Counted from the first letter of the stretch, positions 17,566-26,454 are shown. The stretch is 36,018 nt of DNA from CAWUKT01 sp041565275 (GCA_041565275.1 JBFGVE010000012.1:1-36018); one strand, 5' to 3'. A program made the numbers and translations. Notes: generated by a model from the sequence alone, not told the origin.

Positions 17566-18072
17566 ATGTTGAATATCCTGCCGTATATCTTCATTTTATC
17601 GGTACTTGGCACAGGGCTGGCCTCATGTGGATCTGGAGAAAATGAAACATCTCCACCTGACTCTGAGTCTTCATCTACATCCAAGGAGAACAATTCAGGA
17701 TTCCAGTTATTTTCCATTCAGGATTCATCTAAAATTGTTGCCTATGAAAATGGATTACAACTCTACACTGTATTGGAAGGCCCAGGTCAATTCCCTGTAG
17801 ATGGGATGAATATATTGGTTAATTACCACGGCCTCTTGGAAGAAGGCAGTACATTTGACAGTTCTTATGATAGAGGAAATCCTCTGGAGGTAAGAATTGG
17901 CCAGGGCAAATTGATCCGGGGGCTGGAGTATGCCATCAAACAGTTGAGAATGGGATCGAAAGCCATCGCCATAATCCCTCCGTTTTTGGGCTATGGTAGC
18001 AAGAAAGATGTGCCTAGGGTCCCCCCTAACTCCACCTTGATCCTTCACATAGAAGTCTTGGGAACATTTTAA
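17566..18072 (+). CDS. FKBP-type peptidyl-prolyl isomerase lipoprotein
   Basis: A 168-residue lipoprotein. The signal peptide ends in the lipobox LASC with lipidated C21, followed by a Ser/Glu/Asn-rich linker to about residue 60. The C-terminal domain is FKBP-like: VNYHGLLEEGSTFDSSYDRG, GKLIRGLEYAIKQLRMGSKAIAIIPPFLGYG and PPNSTLILHIEVL. It probably assists folding of exported proteins by cis-trans isomerisation of prolyl bonds in the periplasm. It starts 2 bp after nrnA, so it is translated from the same message. Related FKBP lipoproteins in Bacteroidota include gliding-associated ones (GldI-like), but that assignment is not supported by sequence alone. Confidence 0.9.
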   Translation: MLNILPYIFILSVLGTGLASCGSGENETSPPDSESSSTSKENNSGFQLFSIQDSSKIVAYENGLQLYTVLEGPGQFPVDGMNILVNYHGLLEEGSTFDSSYDRGNPLEVRIGQGKLIRGLEYAIKQLRMGSKAIAIIPPFLGYGSKKDVPRVPPNSTLILHIEVLGTF

Positions 18073-18115
18073 AAGGGATTGAATCTTTGGCCGAATTAAG
18101 CGTTATTTATTAGGT

Positions 18116-18874
18116 ATGAGATCAGGCCTCAATTTCCGCTCCATTGCTAGGTTGATCCTCGGAATAACGATCCTTGGTTTACCGCTAAGGCAATTTGCCC
18201 AGGACCTTCAGGATGAAGAAGACCCGACCCATGGATTGGCCTTAGGGCTACTGGCCCATTCATTTGGATTTGGAATAGACGTTCAATATAGTCTAATCCG
18301 TACCAACAATTCTTCTTTTGTATTTTCTACAAGCTTTATCTCCTACAAGGATCCCAAAGAATTGAAGATCCAGTCTGCTTATGCGGACCAAGGCGGGAAA
18401 AGATATATCTACGACAAAAAAAACTATGTCTACCTGCTAACTTCAACGCTTGGCTATAGTAAAATATGGATCCCAAAATCTGGCTTTAGCAAGGTCGGCT
18501 TGAGTACGATCTTTTCCGCAGGTCCCGCTCTCGCTTTTTTGAAACCCTACTACCTGGAAGTTGCAATTCCATTCAGCGGCAACCAGGCTTTTGTTGAAGT
18601 CGATAAATATGATGCATCACTGTACAACTATTCCAATATCGTTGGAGCAGCAGATTATTTCCTGGGTTTAAACGAAATTCAGGTCCAACCCGGATTCAGA
18701 GGGAGAGTTTCTACCCTGATAGATTTTGCTGGAACGCGCAATCTGATTCGAGGGATCGAATTCAGTGTTTTCGGTGATATTTTTGCCAAACCGCTTGAAA
18801 TCTTTGACCTCAATGACAACCGTACGCTATGGGTCGGAGGAGCAATAGAATTCCTGATCGGCAACGCTTGGTAA
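18116..18874 (+). CDS. Uncharacterised predicted outer-membrane protein upstream of lipA
   Basis: I do not recognise a named family. The 252-residue protein starts with a long basic-then-hydrophobic signal peptide (to about residue 28, LPLRQFAQ). The mature part alternates polar and hydrophobic residues with many aromatic strand ends (FVFSTSFISYKD, YVYLLTSTLGYSKIW, VGLSTIFSAGPALAFLKPYYLEV). It finishes with LWVGGAIEFLIGNAW. This resembles a small outer-membrane beta-barrel of about eight to ten strands. It is 43 bp after the FKBP gene, and lipA starts 14 bp after its stop, so it probably shares a transcript with lipA. Function unknown. Confidence 0.6.
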   Translation: MRSGLNFRSIARLILGITILGLPLRQFAQDLQDEEDPTHGLALGLLAHSFGFGIDVQYSLIRTNNSSFVFSTSFISYKDPKELKIQSAYADQGGKRYIYDKKNYVYLLTSTLGYSKIWIPKSGFSKVGLSTIFSAGPALAFLKPYYLEVAIPFSGNQAFVEVDKYDASLYNYSNIVGAADYFLGLNEIQVQPGFRGRVSTLIDFAGTRNLIRGIEFSVFGDIFAKPLEIFDLNDNRTLWVGGAIEFLIGNAW

Positions 18875-18888
18875 ATTATTCAAAAGCA

Positions 18889-19764
18889 ATGATTGAGTTA
18901 CCTGTCATATCCAAAAATACTTCTGGGAACGGTAAAAGACCTGATTGGCTTCGGGTTAAACTTCCCTACGGCAAGACCTTTTCAGATGTTCGCAATATAA
19001 TCGATAACCACAACCTCCATACTGTTTGCGAAAGTGCGCGATGCCCCAATATGGGTGAATGCTGGGGAGCAGGCACAGCTACATTTATGATTTTGGGGAA
19101 TGTCTGCACGCGCTCGTGTGGATTTTGTGCAGTTGCCACGGGAAGGCCGTCAGCACTCGATGTAGAAGAACCTTTCAGAGTCGCTGAGGCCATCAAACTA
19201 ATGGGAGTTAAACACGCAGTAATAACTTCTGTCAATCGTGATGAACTAAAAGATAGAGGAATGGGGATATGGGCTGAGACAGTGCGCCAAGTCCGTATTC
19301 AAAGCCCTCAAACGACTATGGAGACCTTGATCCCCGATGTAAAAGGCAATTGGAAGGCCCTAAAGATGATCCTCGATACGGCGCCTGAGGTTGTTTCTCA
19401 CAACATGGAAACTGTCAAGCGAATGTACAGAAGGGTAAGGCCTCAAGCCAAATACGAACGAAGCCTGGAACAAATTCGCAGGACCAAAGAAGCGGGTTTA
19501 AGGACAAAGTCGGGATTTATGGTTGGACTGGGTGAAACGGTAGAAGAAGTATATGAAATCATGGAAGATTTGTTAGAGCACGGTTGTGATGTAGTAACAA
19601 TTGGACAATATCTTCAACCTACCAAAATGCATCTGCCTGTGAGCGAATTTGTCCACCCGGACTTGTTCGCCCATTATAAGAAAATCGGAGATTCAATAGG
19701 CTTTGATTTTGTAGAAAGTGGTCCTTTGGTTCGTTCCAGCTACCATGCAGAGCGGCACATTTGA
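18889..19764 (+). CDS. lipA: Lipoyl synthase
   Basis: Radical SAM enzyme of 291 residues that inserts two sulfur atoms into protein-bound octanoyl groups to make lipoyl cofactors for 2-oxoacid dehydrogenases and the glycine cleavage system. The auxiliary cluster cysteines are C47, C52 and C58 (CESARCPNMGEC) and the radical SAM cluster is C73, C77 and C80 (CTRSCGFC). The C-terminal RSSYHAE gives the conserved serine near the auxiliary cluster. I use the ATG at 18889. A longer in-frame start at 18829 overlaps the previous gene and adds a sequence not seen in the family. lipB is not in the window. Confidence 0.97.
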   Translation: MIELPVISKNTSGNGKRPDWLRVKLPYGKTFSDVRNIIDNHNLHTVCESARCPNMGECWGAGTATFMILGNVCTRSCGFCAVATGRPSALDVEEPFRVAEAIKLMGVKHAVITSVNRDELKDRGMGIWAETVRQVRIQSPQTTMETLIPDVKGNWKALKMILDTAPEVVSHNMETVKRMYRRVRPQAKYERSLEQIRRTKEAGLRTKSGFMVGLGETVEEVYEIMEDLLEHGCDVVTIGQYLQPTKMHLPVSEFVHPDLFAHYKKIGDSIGFDFVESGPLVRSSYHAERHI

Positions 19765-19774
19765 CAAGAAGTCC

Positions 19775-19801
19775 TCTCGAGACAATAGCTTCTCGAGACA
19801 A
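19775..19801. repeat. Tandem 11-bp repeat with embedded palindromes
   Basis: TCTCGAGACAA occurs at 19775-19785 and again at 19791-19801, a 16-bp period. Each copy contains the perfect 8-bp palindrome TCTCGAGA, so the pair can also fold as a hairpin. It starts 10 bp after the lipA stop. It could be an operator pair or part of a 3' end structure. Confidence 0.7.
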
Positions 19802-19900
19802 CACATATGTTCATGGTTTCTTTTCGAAACCTGATGCCCGGCATGTTGAAAATATAAGGGTGTGTCTGAGTTCAGAGTAGGCAAACTGGAGACTTCGAAA

Positions 19901-19930
19901 GGGATTCGTCTTCTAATTGTCGGGAATCCC
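19901..19930 (+). terminator. Possible terminator hairpin in the lipA downstream spacer
   Basis: GGGATTC (19901-19907) pairs with GAATCCC (19924-19930) across a 16-base loop and is followed by AGAATTTTTG. It is a plausible but weak intrinsic terminator, 137 bp after lipA. Confidence 0.35.
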
Positions 19931-20014
19931 AGAATTTTTGAGCAATAATTGTTTGCGATGAATTTTCATGTTTATTTTACCTATTTACTGTGAGTATTTA
20001 TAATAACTGGGGAT

Positions 20015-22723
20015 ATGAGAAGAATCTATGCATTATTGCTTGCGCTGACTGCATTTTTCTGGCACAGTGCTACCGCCCAAACTAACCTTCAATGGGAAGA
20101 GTTGGGGCCAAACAACATGGGTAGCCGTGTGCGTGCCTTGGCTGTTGATGGCAACGGTGATATATGGGCTGGTGCTGTGGGTGGAGGTCTTTGGAAGTCC
20201 GTTGATGATGGCCAGACCTGGAATATGGTTGATGGTATCAGTGATAACCTCGCTGTTTCTGCTGTCCACATAAATGGAAACAATATATATGTTGGAACGG
20301 GAGAATTGGTTTTTTTTGAACCTAACCTGAGTTCTCTTGTCTCTGGTGTTGGTTGGAATCCCGATTCAACTACCAGCTACCAACACGGTGTATTTCAATA
20401 TGCAGGTATGGTAGGAGAAGGTGTTTTCGTTTCCAATGACGGGGGCTTATCCTGGAGCCACAACAATGGAACATGGGCTCCTGGCTCTGACAGATTTAAC
20501 AATCCCTTCATTTCCATTCAGAGCATCAATTCCAACGGTAACAGAGTCTTCATCGGAACACTGGACGGATTGTATTACTCGGACAACGCAGACCTATCCA
20601 ATGTTACCAAGGCTGACGGGAGCGATGCAGCCTTTGATGAGGTACCTATTCTCGATATTGAAGTTTCAACCAACAATACGATCTTGGTTTCTACCAAAGA
20701 TTCTCTTTGGAGATCAACCGATAATGGTGCAACTTTTGGTCCAGGTATCAACGGTTCAATCCTCCCTGCTTCCTTCTTTCCCGGTAACCAAGTGGGTGGA
20801 ACACGGATAGAAATAGCTGTTGCCCCTTCAGATCCCGCTACCGTCTACGTATGCGGGGTATTGGGAACAAACCAAAGCGCTTCAGGCATCTGGCGATCTG
20901 ATGATGCAGGTGTTAGTTTCACCCGGATCGGACCCAAAGAGTCATCTACCTTTCAACCCTTGCAAGGTACTGGTAATACAGCCTGTATCCTTGAAGTAAA
21001 TCCTTCAGACAAGGATAAAATTATCCTCGGTGGGGCACTCCTCTACAGGTATGATCCTGTCGACGGCTGGATCGTCCTCGGTAGTTCGACTTTCATCCCA
21101 GGCTTTTCAACCAATTATATTCCATCTCCAATGTTGGATTTAGCCTTTGACCCCAATGATGGTTCAACATTTTACATTGGAACGAACAAAGAAGTGGTGG
21201 GGACCTTTGATTATGGTCAATCCTTTTCTTTTCGTACCCGTGGCTTGAATGCAGGGACTATGCAGTCGATTCATGCCGCTCCTGACTACCGAATTGTAGC
21301 CTCAGAACGGTACCATGGCTTGCTGTATAAAGCCAACGGAAATACAAGTCAGCTTTCCCAGCAGTTTAACAATATCTACTCTCCTAACAACGGAGGTTTA
21401 GCCCAGTTCTCCACTACGAATCGCGATGTAATTTTCTCTCAATCCAGCGATGGAGGAATTGTTCGTTCCCTGAACAATGGCGCTTCTTGGGAAGCTTTCT
21501 ATGGACTCCCACTTTATCCTGTTGACAATTGTTTTGGCACAGATTCTCTATTTATAGACCGTCCGGACAACAATTCCGCTAGCGGTACCCTTTATGACAA
21601 GGCGGTTCCTTTCGTAACCCCTTGGGTTGTCGACGAAGTGATCGCTCCGGAGGACTTGCAAAACGATACCAATATACAGGAAACCCCTATTTATATTTAT
21701 ATGGCAGGAGGTGCATTTGTCTGGGTTTGTACAAATCCATTGGGCGATATTGATTCTCTTTTTCACTGGAATCGTATTTCTGTGGACCTTACCAACGGGC
21801 CAACCAGCAATCCTGAGTATTTGACAGCGATCGCAGTTTCTGGTGACAACAGTCACACAGTCATTGTGGGGTCAAATTATGGTCGCCTTTACCGAATTGC
21901 GAATGCAAATGATCCTACTACTATAGACTGCTCATCTCTGGTGAGAATCGACTCATTTAGCGGTAACTGGCCACAGCGCTGGATTTCGGATATAGCTTTT
22001 GATAAAGGAGATCCGGACAATGTTATCGTGACCTTTGGCGGATACGACGATTTCAACTCAAGAGTCTGGCTGTCAAACAATGCTCTGTCCTCCAGTCAAC
22101 CTACTTTTACGGATGTTACGGGTAACCTACCCGCAAATCTGCCGGTCTATACCGCTGCTGTTCACCCTGATACCAATCAGACAGTGATCGTCATCGGGAC
22201 TGAAAAGGGAGCTTATATGACAGTCGATAACTACAATTTAACCACCAATCTCAACTGGACAACGACCGGTTCCGGTGAGATTGGCAATGCTGCCGTCTAC
22301 GACCTTTATTTCCGGGATTATTATATTACTGATTTAAGCAGTGATGACTATGCATACGGTTTGGATTATTCTCTCTTCGCAGCCACAGCAGGTAGAGGGT
22401 GCTTTAAAACCCGCACCTTGGTTGCAAATGACCATCCTACTATAGTAGGTACCGGAATTGGTATGACACTGTCTCCCAATCCGGTCAGCGAGATCAGTAG
22501 AGTAAGTATCGAATTGCCGACTCATACAGAGGTGAGTATCCGGGTATTTAACATTGCTGGGACCCACATCGCTACCTTGGTGAACAACAAGCTTGCTCCT
22601 GGTAATTATGAATTCGGATTCAATTCCAACAACCTCCCTGCCGGGACTTACTTTTTCAACGCCGAGTTTGTCAATAGCAAAGGACGCTATTATAATACCA
22701 TCAAAGGAGTCGTCGTTCACTGA
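20015..22723 (+). CDS. BNR/sortilin-type beta-propeller protein with T9SS sorting domain
   Basis: A 902-residue secreted protein. Signal peptide 1-21 (LLLALTAFFWHSATA). The body has repeated Asp-box (BNR) motifs such as SVDDGQTW (62-69), SNDGGLSW, STDNGATF, SDDAGVSF and SLNNGASW, each in a 'GLWKS..' or 'GLYYS..' context. This is the layout of sortilin/VPS10-like or sialidase-fold propellers. No sialidase catalytic set could be recognised, so an enzymatic role is not claimed. The final ~85 residues (LSPNPVSEISRVSIELP...LPAGTYFFNAEF) are a type A T9SS sorting domain, predicting export through the outer membrane. The gene stands alone between the lipA spacer and a strong terminator. Confidence 0.87.
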   Translation: MRRIYALLLALTAFFWHSATAQTNLQWEELGPNNMGSRVRALAVDGNGDIWAGAVGGGLWKSVDDGQTWNMVDGISDNLAVSAVHINGNNIYVGTGELVFFEPNLSSLVSGVGWNPDSTTSYQHGVFQYAGMVGEGVFVSNDGGLSWSHNNGTWAPGSDRFNNPFISIQSINSNGNRVFIGTLDGLYYSDNADLSNVTKADGSDAAFDEVPILDIEVSTNNTILVSTKDSLWRSTDNGATFGPGINGSILPASFFPGNQVGGTRIEIAVAPSDPATVYVCGVLGTNQSASGIWRSDDAGVSFTRIGPKESSTFQPLQGTGNTACILEVNPSDKDKIILGGALLYRYDPVDGWIVLGSSTFIPGFSTNYIPSPMLDLAFDPNDGSTFYIGTNKEVVGTFDYGQSFSFRTRGLNAGTMQSIHAAPDYRIVASERYHGLLYKANGNTSQLSQQFNNIYSPNNGGLAQFSTTNRDVIFSQSSDGGIVRSLNNGASWEAFYGLPLYPVDNCFGTDSLFIDRPDNNSASGTLYDKAVPFVTPWVVDEVIAPEDLQNDTNIQETPIYIYMAGGAFVWVCTNPLGDIDSLFHWNRISVDLTNGPTSNPEYLTAIAVSGDNSHTVIVGSNYGRLYRIANANDPTTIDCSSLVRIDSFSGNWPQRWISDIAFDKGDPDNVIVTFGGYDDFNSRVWLSNNALSSSQPTFTDVTGNLPANLPVYTAAVHPDTNQTVIVIGTEKGAYMTVDNYNLTTNLNWTTTGSGEIGNAAVYDLYFRDYYITDLSSDDYAYGLDYSLFAATAGRGCFKTRTLVANDHPTIVGTGIGMTLSPNPVSEISRVSIELPTHTEVSIRVFNIAGTHIATLVNNKLAPGNYEFGFNSNNLPAGTYFFNAEFVNSKGRYYNTIKGVVVH

Positions 22724-22740
22724 TCAAGGAAGTGATTTCT

Positions 22741-22775
22741 CAAGGCAGGCTGATCTTTTGGTTCAGCCTGCCTTG
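22741..22775 (+). terminator. Strong hairpin terminator after the BNR protein gene
   Basis: CAAGGCAGGCTGA (22741-22753) pairs perfectly with 22763-22775: a 13-bp stem around a 9-base loop, 18 bp after the stop codon. The T-run after it is poor (TTGTGTAATTG). Confidence 0.75.
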
Positions 22776-22822
22776 TTGTGTAATTGTAATTCCAGACCGA
22801 ATGATTTAAATCTTTACATCTA

Positions 22823-23326
22823 ATGAAGACACTCGTCCTCGCAAGACATTCCAAATCTGATTGGAACCTGGGTTTGCCCGATTTTTCGCGTCCTTTAAAT
22901 CCCCGAGGAGAAGAGGATGCCCCTCGCATGGGAAAGCTATTGAGGTCGTATCGATTCCAGCCTGATCTCATCGTCTCCTCCCCCGCCAACCGTGCCCAAT
23001 CTACTGCGAGGTTGATTGCAGAAAAATTGGAATACCAGGGAACCATACAGTTGGAAGAAGGCATCTATGGAGGCGGCCACGGCGCTGTTCTGGATATCAT
23101 TCAAGGTCTGCCAGACGAGACAAAAACTGTAATGCTATTTGGACACAACCCCACCACCGAAAACCTTATTTCATTCCTTTTGCAGATGCGAGCCGGAATT
23201 AAGGTTCCTACTTGTGGAATGGCCTGTCTGGACCTCAACATTGACAGCTGGTCCCAACTAAATCCCCTCTCAGTTCAAATGCGTTGGTTTCTCATCCCTA
23301 AACTGATCAAAAGATTCCGCCCCTGA
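22823..23326 (+). CDS. SixA-type histidine phosphatase
   Basis: A 167-residue protein of the histidine phosphatase superfamily, the short SixA/phosphohistidine phosphatase type. The catalytic RHG-like motif is LARHSKSDW (H9, with R8), followed by SSPANRAQST (R57), an acidic EEGIYGG segment and LFGHNPTTE (H108). SixA in E. coli dephosphorylates phosphohistidine proteins such as PtsN-pathway phosphotransfer proteins or ArcB; the target here is unknown. The stop is followed after one base by the start of the epimerase-like gene, so the two are probably one operon. No membrane segment. Confidence 0.88.
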   Translation: MKTLVLARHSKSDWNLGLPDFSRPLNPRGEEDAPRMGKLLRSYRFQPDLIVSSPANRAQSTARLIAEKLEYQGTIQLEEGIYGGGHGAVLDIIQGLPDETKTVMLFGHNPTTENLISFLLQMRAGIKVPTCGMACLDLNIDSWSQLNPLSVQMRWFLIPKLIKRFRP

Positions 23327-23327
23327 T

Positions 23328-24326
23328 ATGAAAATATTGGTCACCGGCAGCACCGGTTTCCTCGGAAAGCGCTTGTGCAATCTTCTTGCCAATCAAGGCC
23401 ACCAAGTTCGCGCCCTTACCCGGCGAGTTGAACAATCCTCTGAATTCAACCATCCCAACATCATTCCGGTTATAGGCAATTTAAGTAGGCCCGAGAGTCT
23501 AGAAAAAGCTACATTGGGAGTTGATCAGGTTTACCATCTGGCAGCTTTGGCAAGTGATTGGGCACCTGATCGCAGGGCTTTTTACCAAGTTAACTTCGAA
23601 GGAACCTTGCTTCTTCTGGATGCAGCACGAAAAAATGGTGTCAAACGAACAGTGGTTACTTCCACCATGGGAACCATCGGACCTCCCGATCCTGAGAATG
23701 TAACTCCTGTTGATGAAGAACATATCCGCCTCGTCGACTTCTTTACCGATTATGAGGTTTCTAAATGCCTTTTAGAGGAAAGAATAGGACACAGAGTGCG
23801 CCGGGGCGAAGATATTGTAGTAGTGAATCCAACTCGGATATTTGGCCCGGGTGTGTATGACCGAAAGAATGGGTTGGTTATTCTTATGGACCATTACCTT
23901 TATCGACCCTTCGCAGTAGCTCCAGGCACCAAAGATGTCATCGGAAACTATGTGTACGTTGACGATGTAGCCAAGGGTCATATTCAAGCCATGGAGAAGG
24001 GAAGAACGGGAGAAAAGTATATCCTTGGCGGACATAACTTTAGCTTCAGTCAATTTTTTGAAATGCTTGAAGAGGTTACCGGAAAAAAGGGCCGTGTCCT
24101 CAGAATTCCTTTTGGAGCGATCAAATTGATGGCAGCATGGGGAGGATTAAGAGCAATGTTATTTAAAAAATCACCTATGGTCACACATTCTTACCTTAGG
24201 AAGATCCGCTATGATTGGCCGGTATCGAGCCTCAAAGCCGAGCTCGAATTGGGATACCAGATCAGCCCCATGTATGAGGCGCTCAAAGAAACCCTAAAAT
24301 GGCTCCAAGCTTCTAAAAAATCTTAA
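23328..24326 (+). CDS. Extended SDR, NAD-dependent epimerase/dehydratase family
   Basis: A 332-residue extended short-chain dehydrogenase/reductase. Nucleotide-binding TGSTGFLG (6-13) opens the Rossmann fold. The catalytic pair is Y142-x3-K146 (DYEVSKCLLEE), preceded by the serine-containing VVTSTMGTIG. The pattern NPTRIFGPGVYDRKNG and YVYVDDVAKGHIQAMEKGRTGEKYILGG resembles the HpnA / dihydroflavonol-4-reductase-like group rather than sugar-nucleotide epimerases. The substrate cannot be named from sequence. It follows sixA by one base and is probably translationally linked with it. A hairpin and a new promoter lie between it and the next gene. Confidence 0.88.
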   Translation: MKILVTGSTGFLGKRLCNLLANQGHQVRALTRRVEQSSEFNHPNIIPVIGNLSRPESLEKATLGVDQVYHLAALASDWAPDRRAFYQVNFEGTLLLLDAARKNGVKRTVVTSTMGTIGPPDPENVTPVDEEHIRLVDFFTDYEVSKCLLEERIGHRVRRGEDIVVVNPTRIFGPGVYDRKNGLVILMDHYLYRPFAVAPGTKDVIGNYVYVDDVAKGHIQAMEKGRTGEKYILGGHNFSFSQFFEMLEEVTGKKGRVLRIPFGAIKLMAAWGGLRAMLFKKSPMVTHSYLRKIRYDWPVSSLKAELELGYQISPMYEALKETLKWLQASKKS

Positions 24327-24353
24327 AATTCTTCCCCATACGGAAGGCTTGTG

Positions 24354-24361
24354 TATATTTG
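24354..24361 (+). promoter_or_regulatory. -7 box upstream of the classical SDR gene
   Basis: TATATTTG is an exact TAnnTTTG match, 50 bp before the GTG start. No convincing -33 element is seen at the right distance. Confidence 0.4.
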
Positions 24362-24362
24362 A

Positions 24363-24380
24363 GGCGTTTTTCTGAACGCC
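24363..24380 (+). other. Hairpin at the predicted 5' end of the SDR transcript
   Basis: GGCGTT-TTTCTG-AACGCC gives a 6-bp GC-rich stem. It sits just after the -7 box, so it could cap the new mRNA or end the upstream sixA-epimerase message. Confidence 0.35.
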
Positions 24381-24411
24381 CCAAGTATGCTATCGTGACA
24401 CGCCAGTCAAA

Positions 24412-25230
24412 GTGAGAAATAACTCTGTTTTTACACTGATCACAGGAGCCAGCCGCGGCATAGGCAAGGCTTTTGCCCTTGAATGTGCTTCAAGGGGCCA
24501 TAACCTTGTTTTGGTTGCCTTGCCAAATGATGATTTAGAGGCCATCTGTACCCATATCTCAAGACAATACCGAGTCCGGGTAATCGGAAAAGAATGTGAC
24601 CTGAGTGTTCCGGGAACCGCCAAAGAGGTATACGATTGGTGCAAAAATCTCGATCTCAAGATCCAGGTATTGATCAACAATGCAGGATTTGGATCTACCG
24701 GCCACTTTGATTCCCACCCTACCGGATTTTATACCAATATGGTGAACCTTAATGTGTTAGCCTTGGTTGAATTGATCTCCCTCTTTCTTCCGGATATGCG
24801 AAACATGGAAGAGGCCTACATTCTGAATATGTCCAGTGCAAGCGGGTTCTTCCCTGTACCAATGAAGTCTGTATACTCTGCTACAAAAGCTTTTATCCTT
24901 AATATGAGCCGTTCGCTGCAGAGGGAACTCCGGCATACCAATATCAAGGTGACGGTTGTTTGTCCCAATGGAGTCCCAACCACAGATACCATTAAGAAGC
25001 GAGTCAAAGCGCTTGGCTGGAAGGGAAAATTAACTACTGTTGATCCTGAATTTGTCGCCAAGTTGGGAATGAACAGCCTTTACAATGGAAAGACAGTGGT
25101 AGTTCCGGGCTGGATCAACCGAGTTAGTGTCTTCATCAGTTGGTTGCTACCAACCAAAGTCGCCATGGGATTTATGGAAAGACAGTTTTTGAAAGAATTG
25201 CCGGATTCTAATCGGGAAAGTATTGTTTAG
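24412..25230 (+). CDS. Classical SDR oxidoreductase (DltE-like)
   Basis: A 272-residue short-chain dehydrogenase. Cofactor loop TGASRGIG (11-18), NNAG (89-92) and the catalytic S141/S142, Y155-x3-K159 (VYSATKAF) are intact. The arginine and lysine in the cofactor region suggest NADP(H), without proof. The C-terminus has a hydrophobic stretch (WINRVSVFISWLLPTKVAMGF), as in DltE/YqjQ-like members of COG0300 that sit at the membrane. Substrate unknown. Translation starts at a GTG at 24412; no in-frame ATG lies close upstream, and the frame before it enters the promoter. A tRNA gene follows 54 bp later. Confidence 0.88.
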   Translation: MRNNSVFTLITGASRGIGKAFALECASRGHNLVLVALPNDDLEAICTHISRQYRVRVIGKECDLSVPGTAKEVYDWCKNLDLKIQVLINNAGFGSTGHFDSHPTGFYTNMVNLNVLALVELISLFLPDMRNMEEAYILNMSSASGFFPVPMKSVYSATKAFILNMSRSLQRELRHTNIKVTVVCPNGVPTTDTIKKRVKALGWKGKLTTVDPEFVAKLGMNSLYNGKTVVVPGWINRVSVFISWLLPTKVAMGFMERQFLKELPDSNRESIV

Positions 25231-25246
25231 ACCTGGAGAAAATAGG

Positions 25247-25278
25247 TCTGAAAAAGATCTGATTTATCACTACCTTTG
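25247..25278 (+). promoter_or_regulatory. Promoter of tRNA-Gly
   Basis: An exact -7 box TACCTTTG (25271-25278) lies 20 bp after TCTG (25247-25250), a one-mismatch -33 element. It ends 6 bp before the first base of the mature tRNA, so the primary transcript would have almost no leader. Confidence 0.6.
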
Positions 25279-25284
25279 AGATGT

Positions 25285-25357
25285 GCGAGAATAGCTCAGT
25301 TGGTAGAGCATCAGCTTCCCAAGCTGAGGGTCGCGAGTTCGAATCTCGTTTCTCGCT
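25285..25357 (+). tRNA. tRNA-Gly (anticodon CCC)
   Basis: The 73 nt fold into a full cloverleaf. Acceptor GCGAGAA pairs with TTCTCGC. The D arm is GCTC-AGTTGGTA-GAGC. The anticodon arm TCAGC-TTCCCAA-GCTGA has CCC at positions 34-36. The variable loop is GGGTC and the T arm GCGAG-TTCGAAT-CTCGT. The anticodon reads GGG glycine codons. The discriminator is T and no CCA is encoded, so the CCA-adding enzyme must supply the 3' end. Confidence 0.95.
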
Positions 25358-25396
25358 CTCAAAGTAAAGGATTAAATCTTGACTATCTGAAAGAAC

Positions 25397-26380
25397 TCAT
25401 AGTTCCGCCTTCAACACATACTGGGCAATCTGTACGGCATTGGTGGCGGCTCCTTTTCGCAGGTTGTCAGATACAATCCAGAGGTTCAGGCTCTTGGGAT
25501 TAGATTCGTCCCTGCGGATACGGCCTACAAATACTTCGTCTTTGTGGTGAGCATGTCTCGGGGTAGGATACAGGGGCTGAGCAGGATCATCCATAACGAC
25601 CAGTCCCTCTGCTTGGGAAAGAATTTGTCTTACTTCCCTAATGTCAAATTCTTCTTTGAATTCTATGTTCACTGCCTCCGAATGTCCTCCGATCACAGGT
25701 ACCCGGACAGCAGTAGCCGTAATGCGCATATCAGGAGCTTCCAAGATCTTTCGGGTCTCGTGGACTAGCTTCATTTCTTCTCTGGTATAGTTGTTGTCCA
25801 GGAAGATATCGCATTGAGGAAGACAATTGAGGTCAATTGGCTGTGGATAGACAAAGGTGGGTTCCTTGCCCTGCCGTTCATCCATAAGCTGATTAACAGC
25901 AGATTTCCCAGTTCCGGATACACTTTGATAAGTAGAAATGACCAAACGGTCAATTCCATATCTCCAGTGTAAAGGAGCCAAAGCAACTACCAGTTGGATG
26001 GTGGAGCAATTCGGGTTGGCAATCAGTTTGGAGATTCCAACTGCATGGCTGTTGACCTCCGGGACGATGAGGGGAACTTTGGGGTCCATGCGCCAGGCAG
26101 ATGAATTGTCAATAACAATGGTGCCAACAGCAGTAAACTGTTCTGCGAATTGCCTACTGGTACTTCCTCCTGCAGAGAACAATGCAAAATCCGGAGCCAT
26201 GGCAATTCCATCCTCCATAGATAGCACTTTGTGTTCCTTTCCACGGAATGTGACTACGGTTCCCACCGATCTTGCGGAGGCAACAGGGATCAACTCCGCA
26301 ACCGGGAAATCCTGTTCTTCCAATACCTTGAGTATTTCTCTGCCAACCAATCCTGTAGCTCCAACAATCGCTACCTTCAT
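25397..26380 (-). CDS. asd: Aspartate-semialdehyde dehydrogenase
   Basis: A 327-residue cytoplasmic enzyme that reduces aspartyl phosphate to aspartate semialdehyde with NADPH. This is the branch point for lysine/diaminopimelate, threonine and methionine. N-terminal VGATGLVGREILKVLEE binds NADP. The nucleophile is C125 in ANPNCSTIQ, and the acid/base histidine is H233 in GGHSEAVN. The QSVSGTGKSA segment is also typical. Length fits the Gram-positive/Bacteroidota-type Asd. It converges on the tRNA gene and is divergent from the lamin-tail protein, with 74 bp between start codons. Confidence 0.97.
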   Translation of the reverse strand: MKVAIVGATGLVGREILKVLEEQDFPVAELIPVASARSVGTVVTFRGKEHKVLSMEDGIAMAPDFALFSAGGSTSRQFAEQFTAVGTIVIDNSSAWRMDPKVPLIVPEVNSHAVGISKLIANPNCSTIQLVVALAPLHWRYGIDRLVISTYQSVSGTGKSAVNQLMDERQGKEPTFVYPQPIDLNCLPQCDIFLDNNYTREEMKLVHETRKILEAPDMRITATAVRVPVIGGHSEAVNIEFKEEFDIREVRQILSQAEGLVVMDDPAQPLYPTPRHAHHKDEVFVGRIRRDESNPKSLNLWIVSDNLRKGAATNAVQIAQYVLKAEL

Positions 26381-26454
26381 TATTGATGTTCAGTTTATGA
26401 TTTCCCTCGGAATATTAATATTTTAGGTACGTAAATATACAGAATTTGTGCTCT

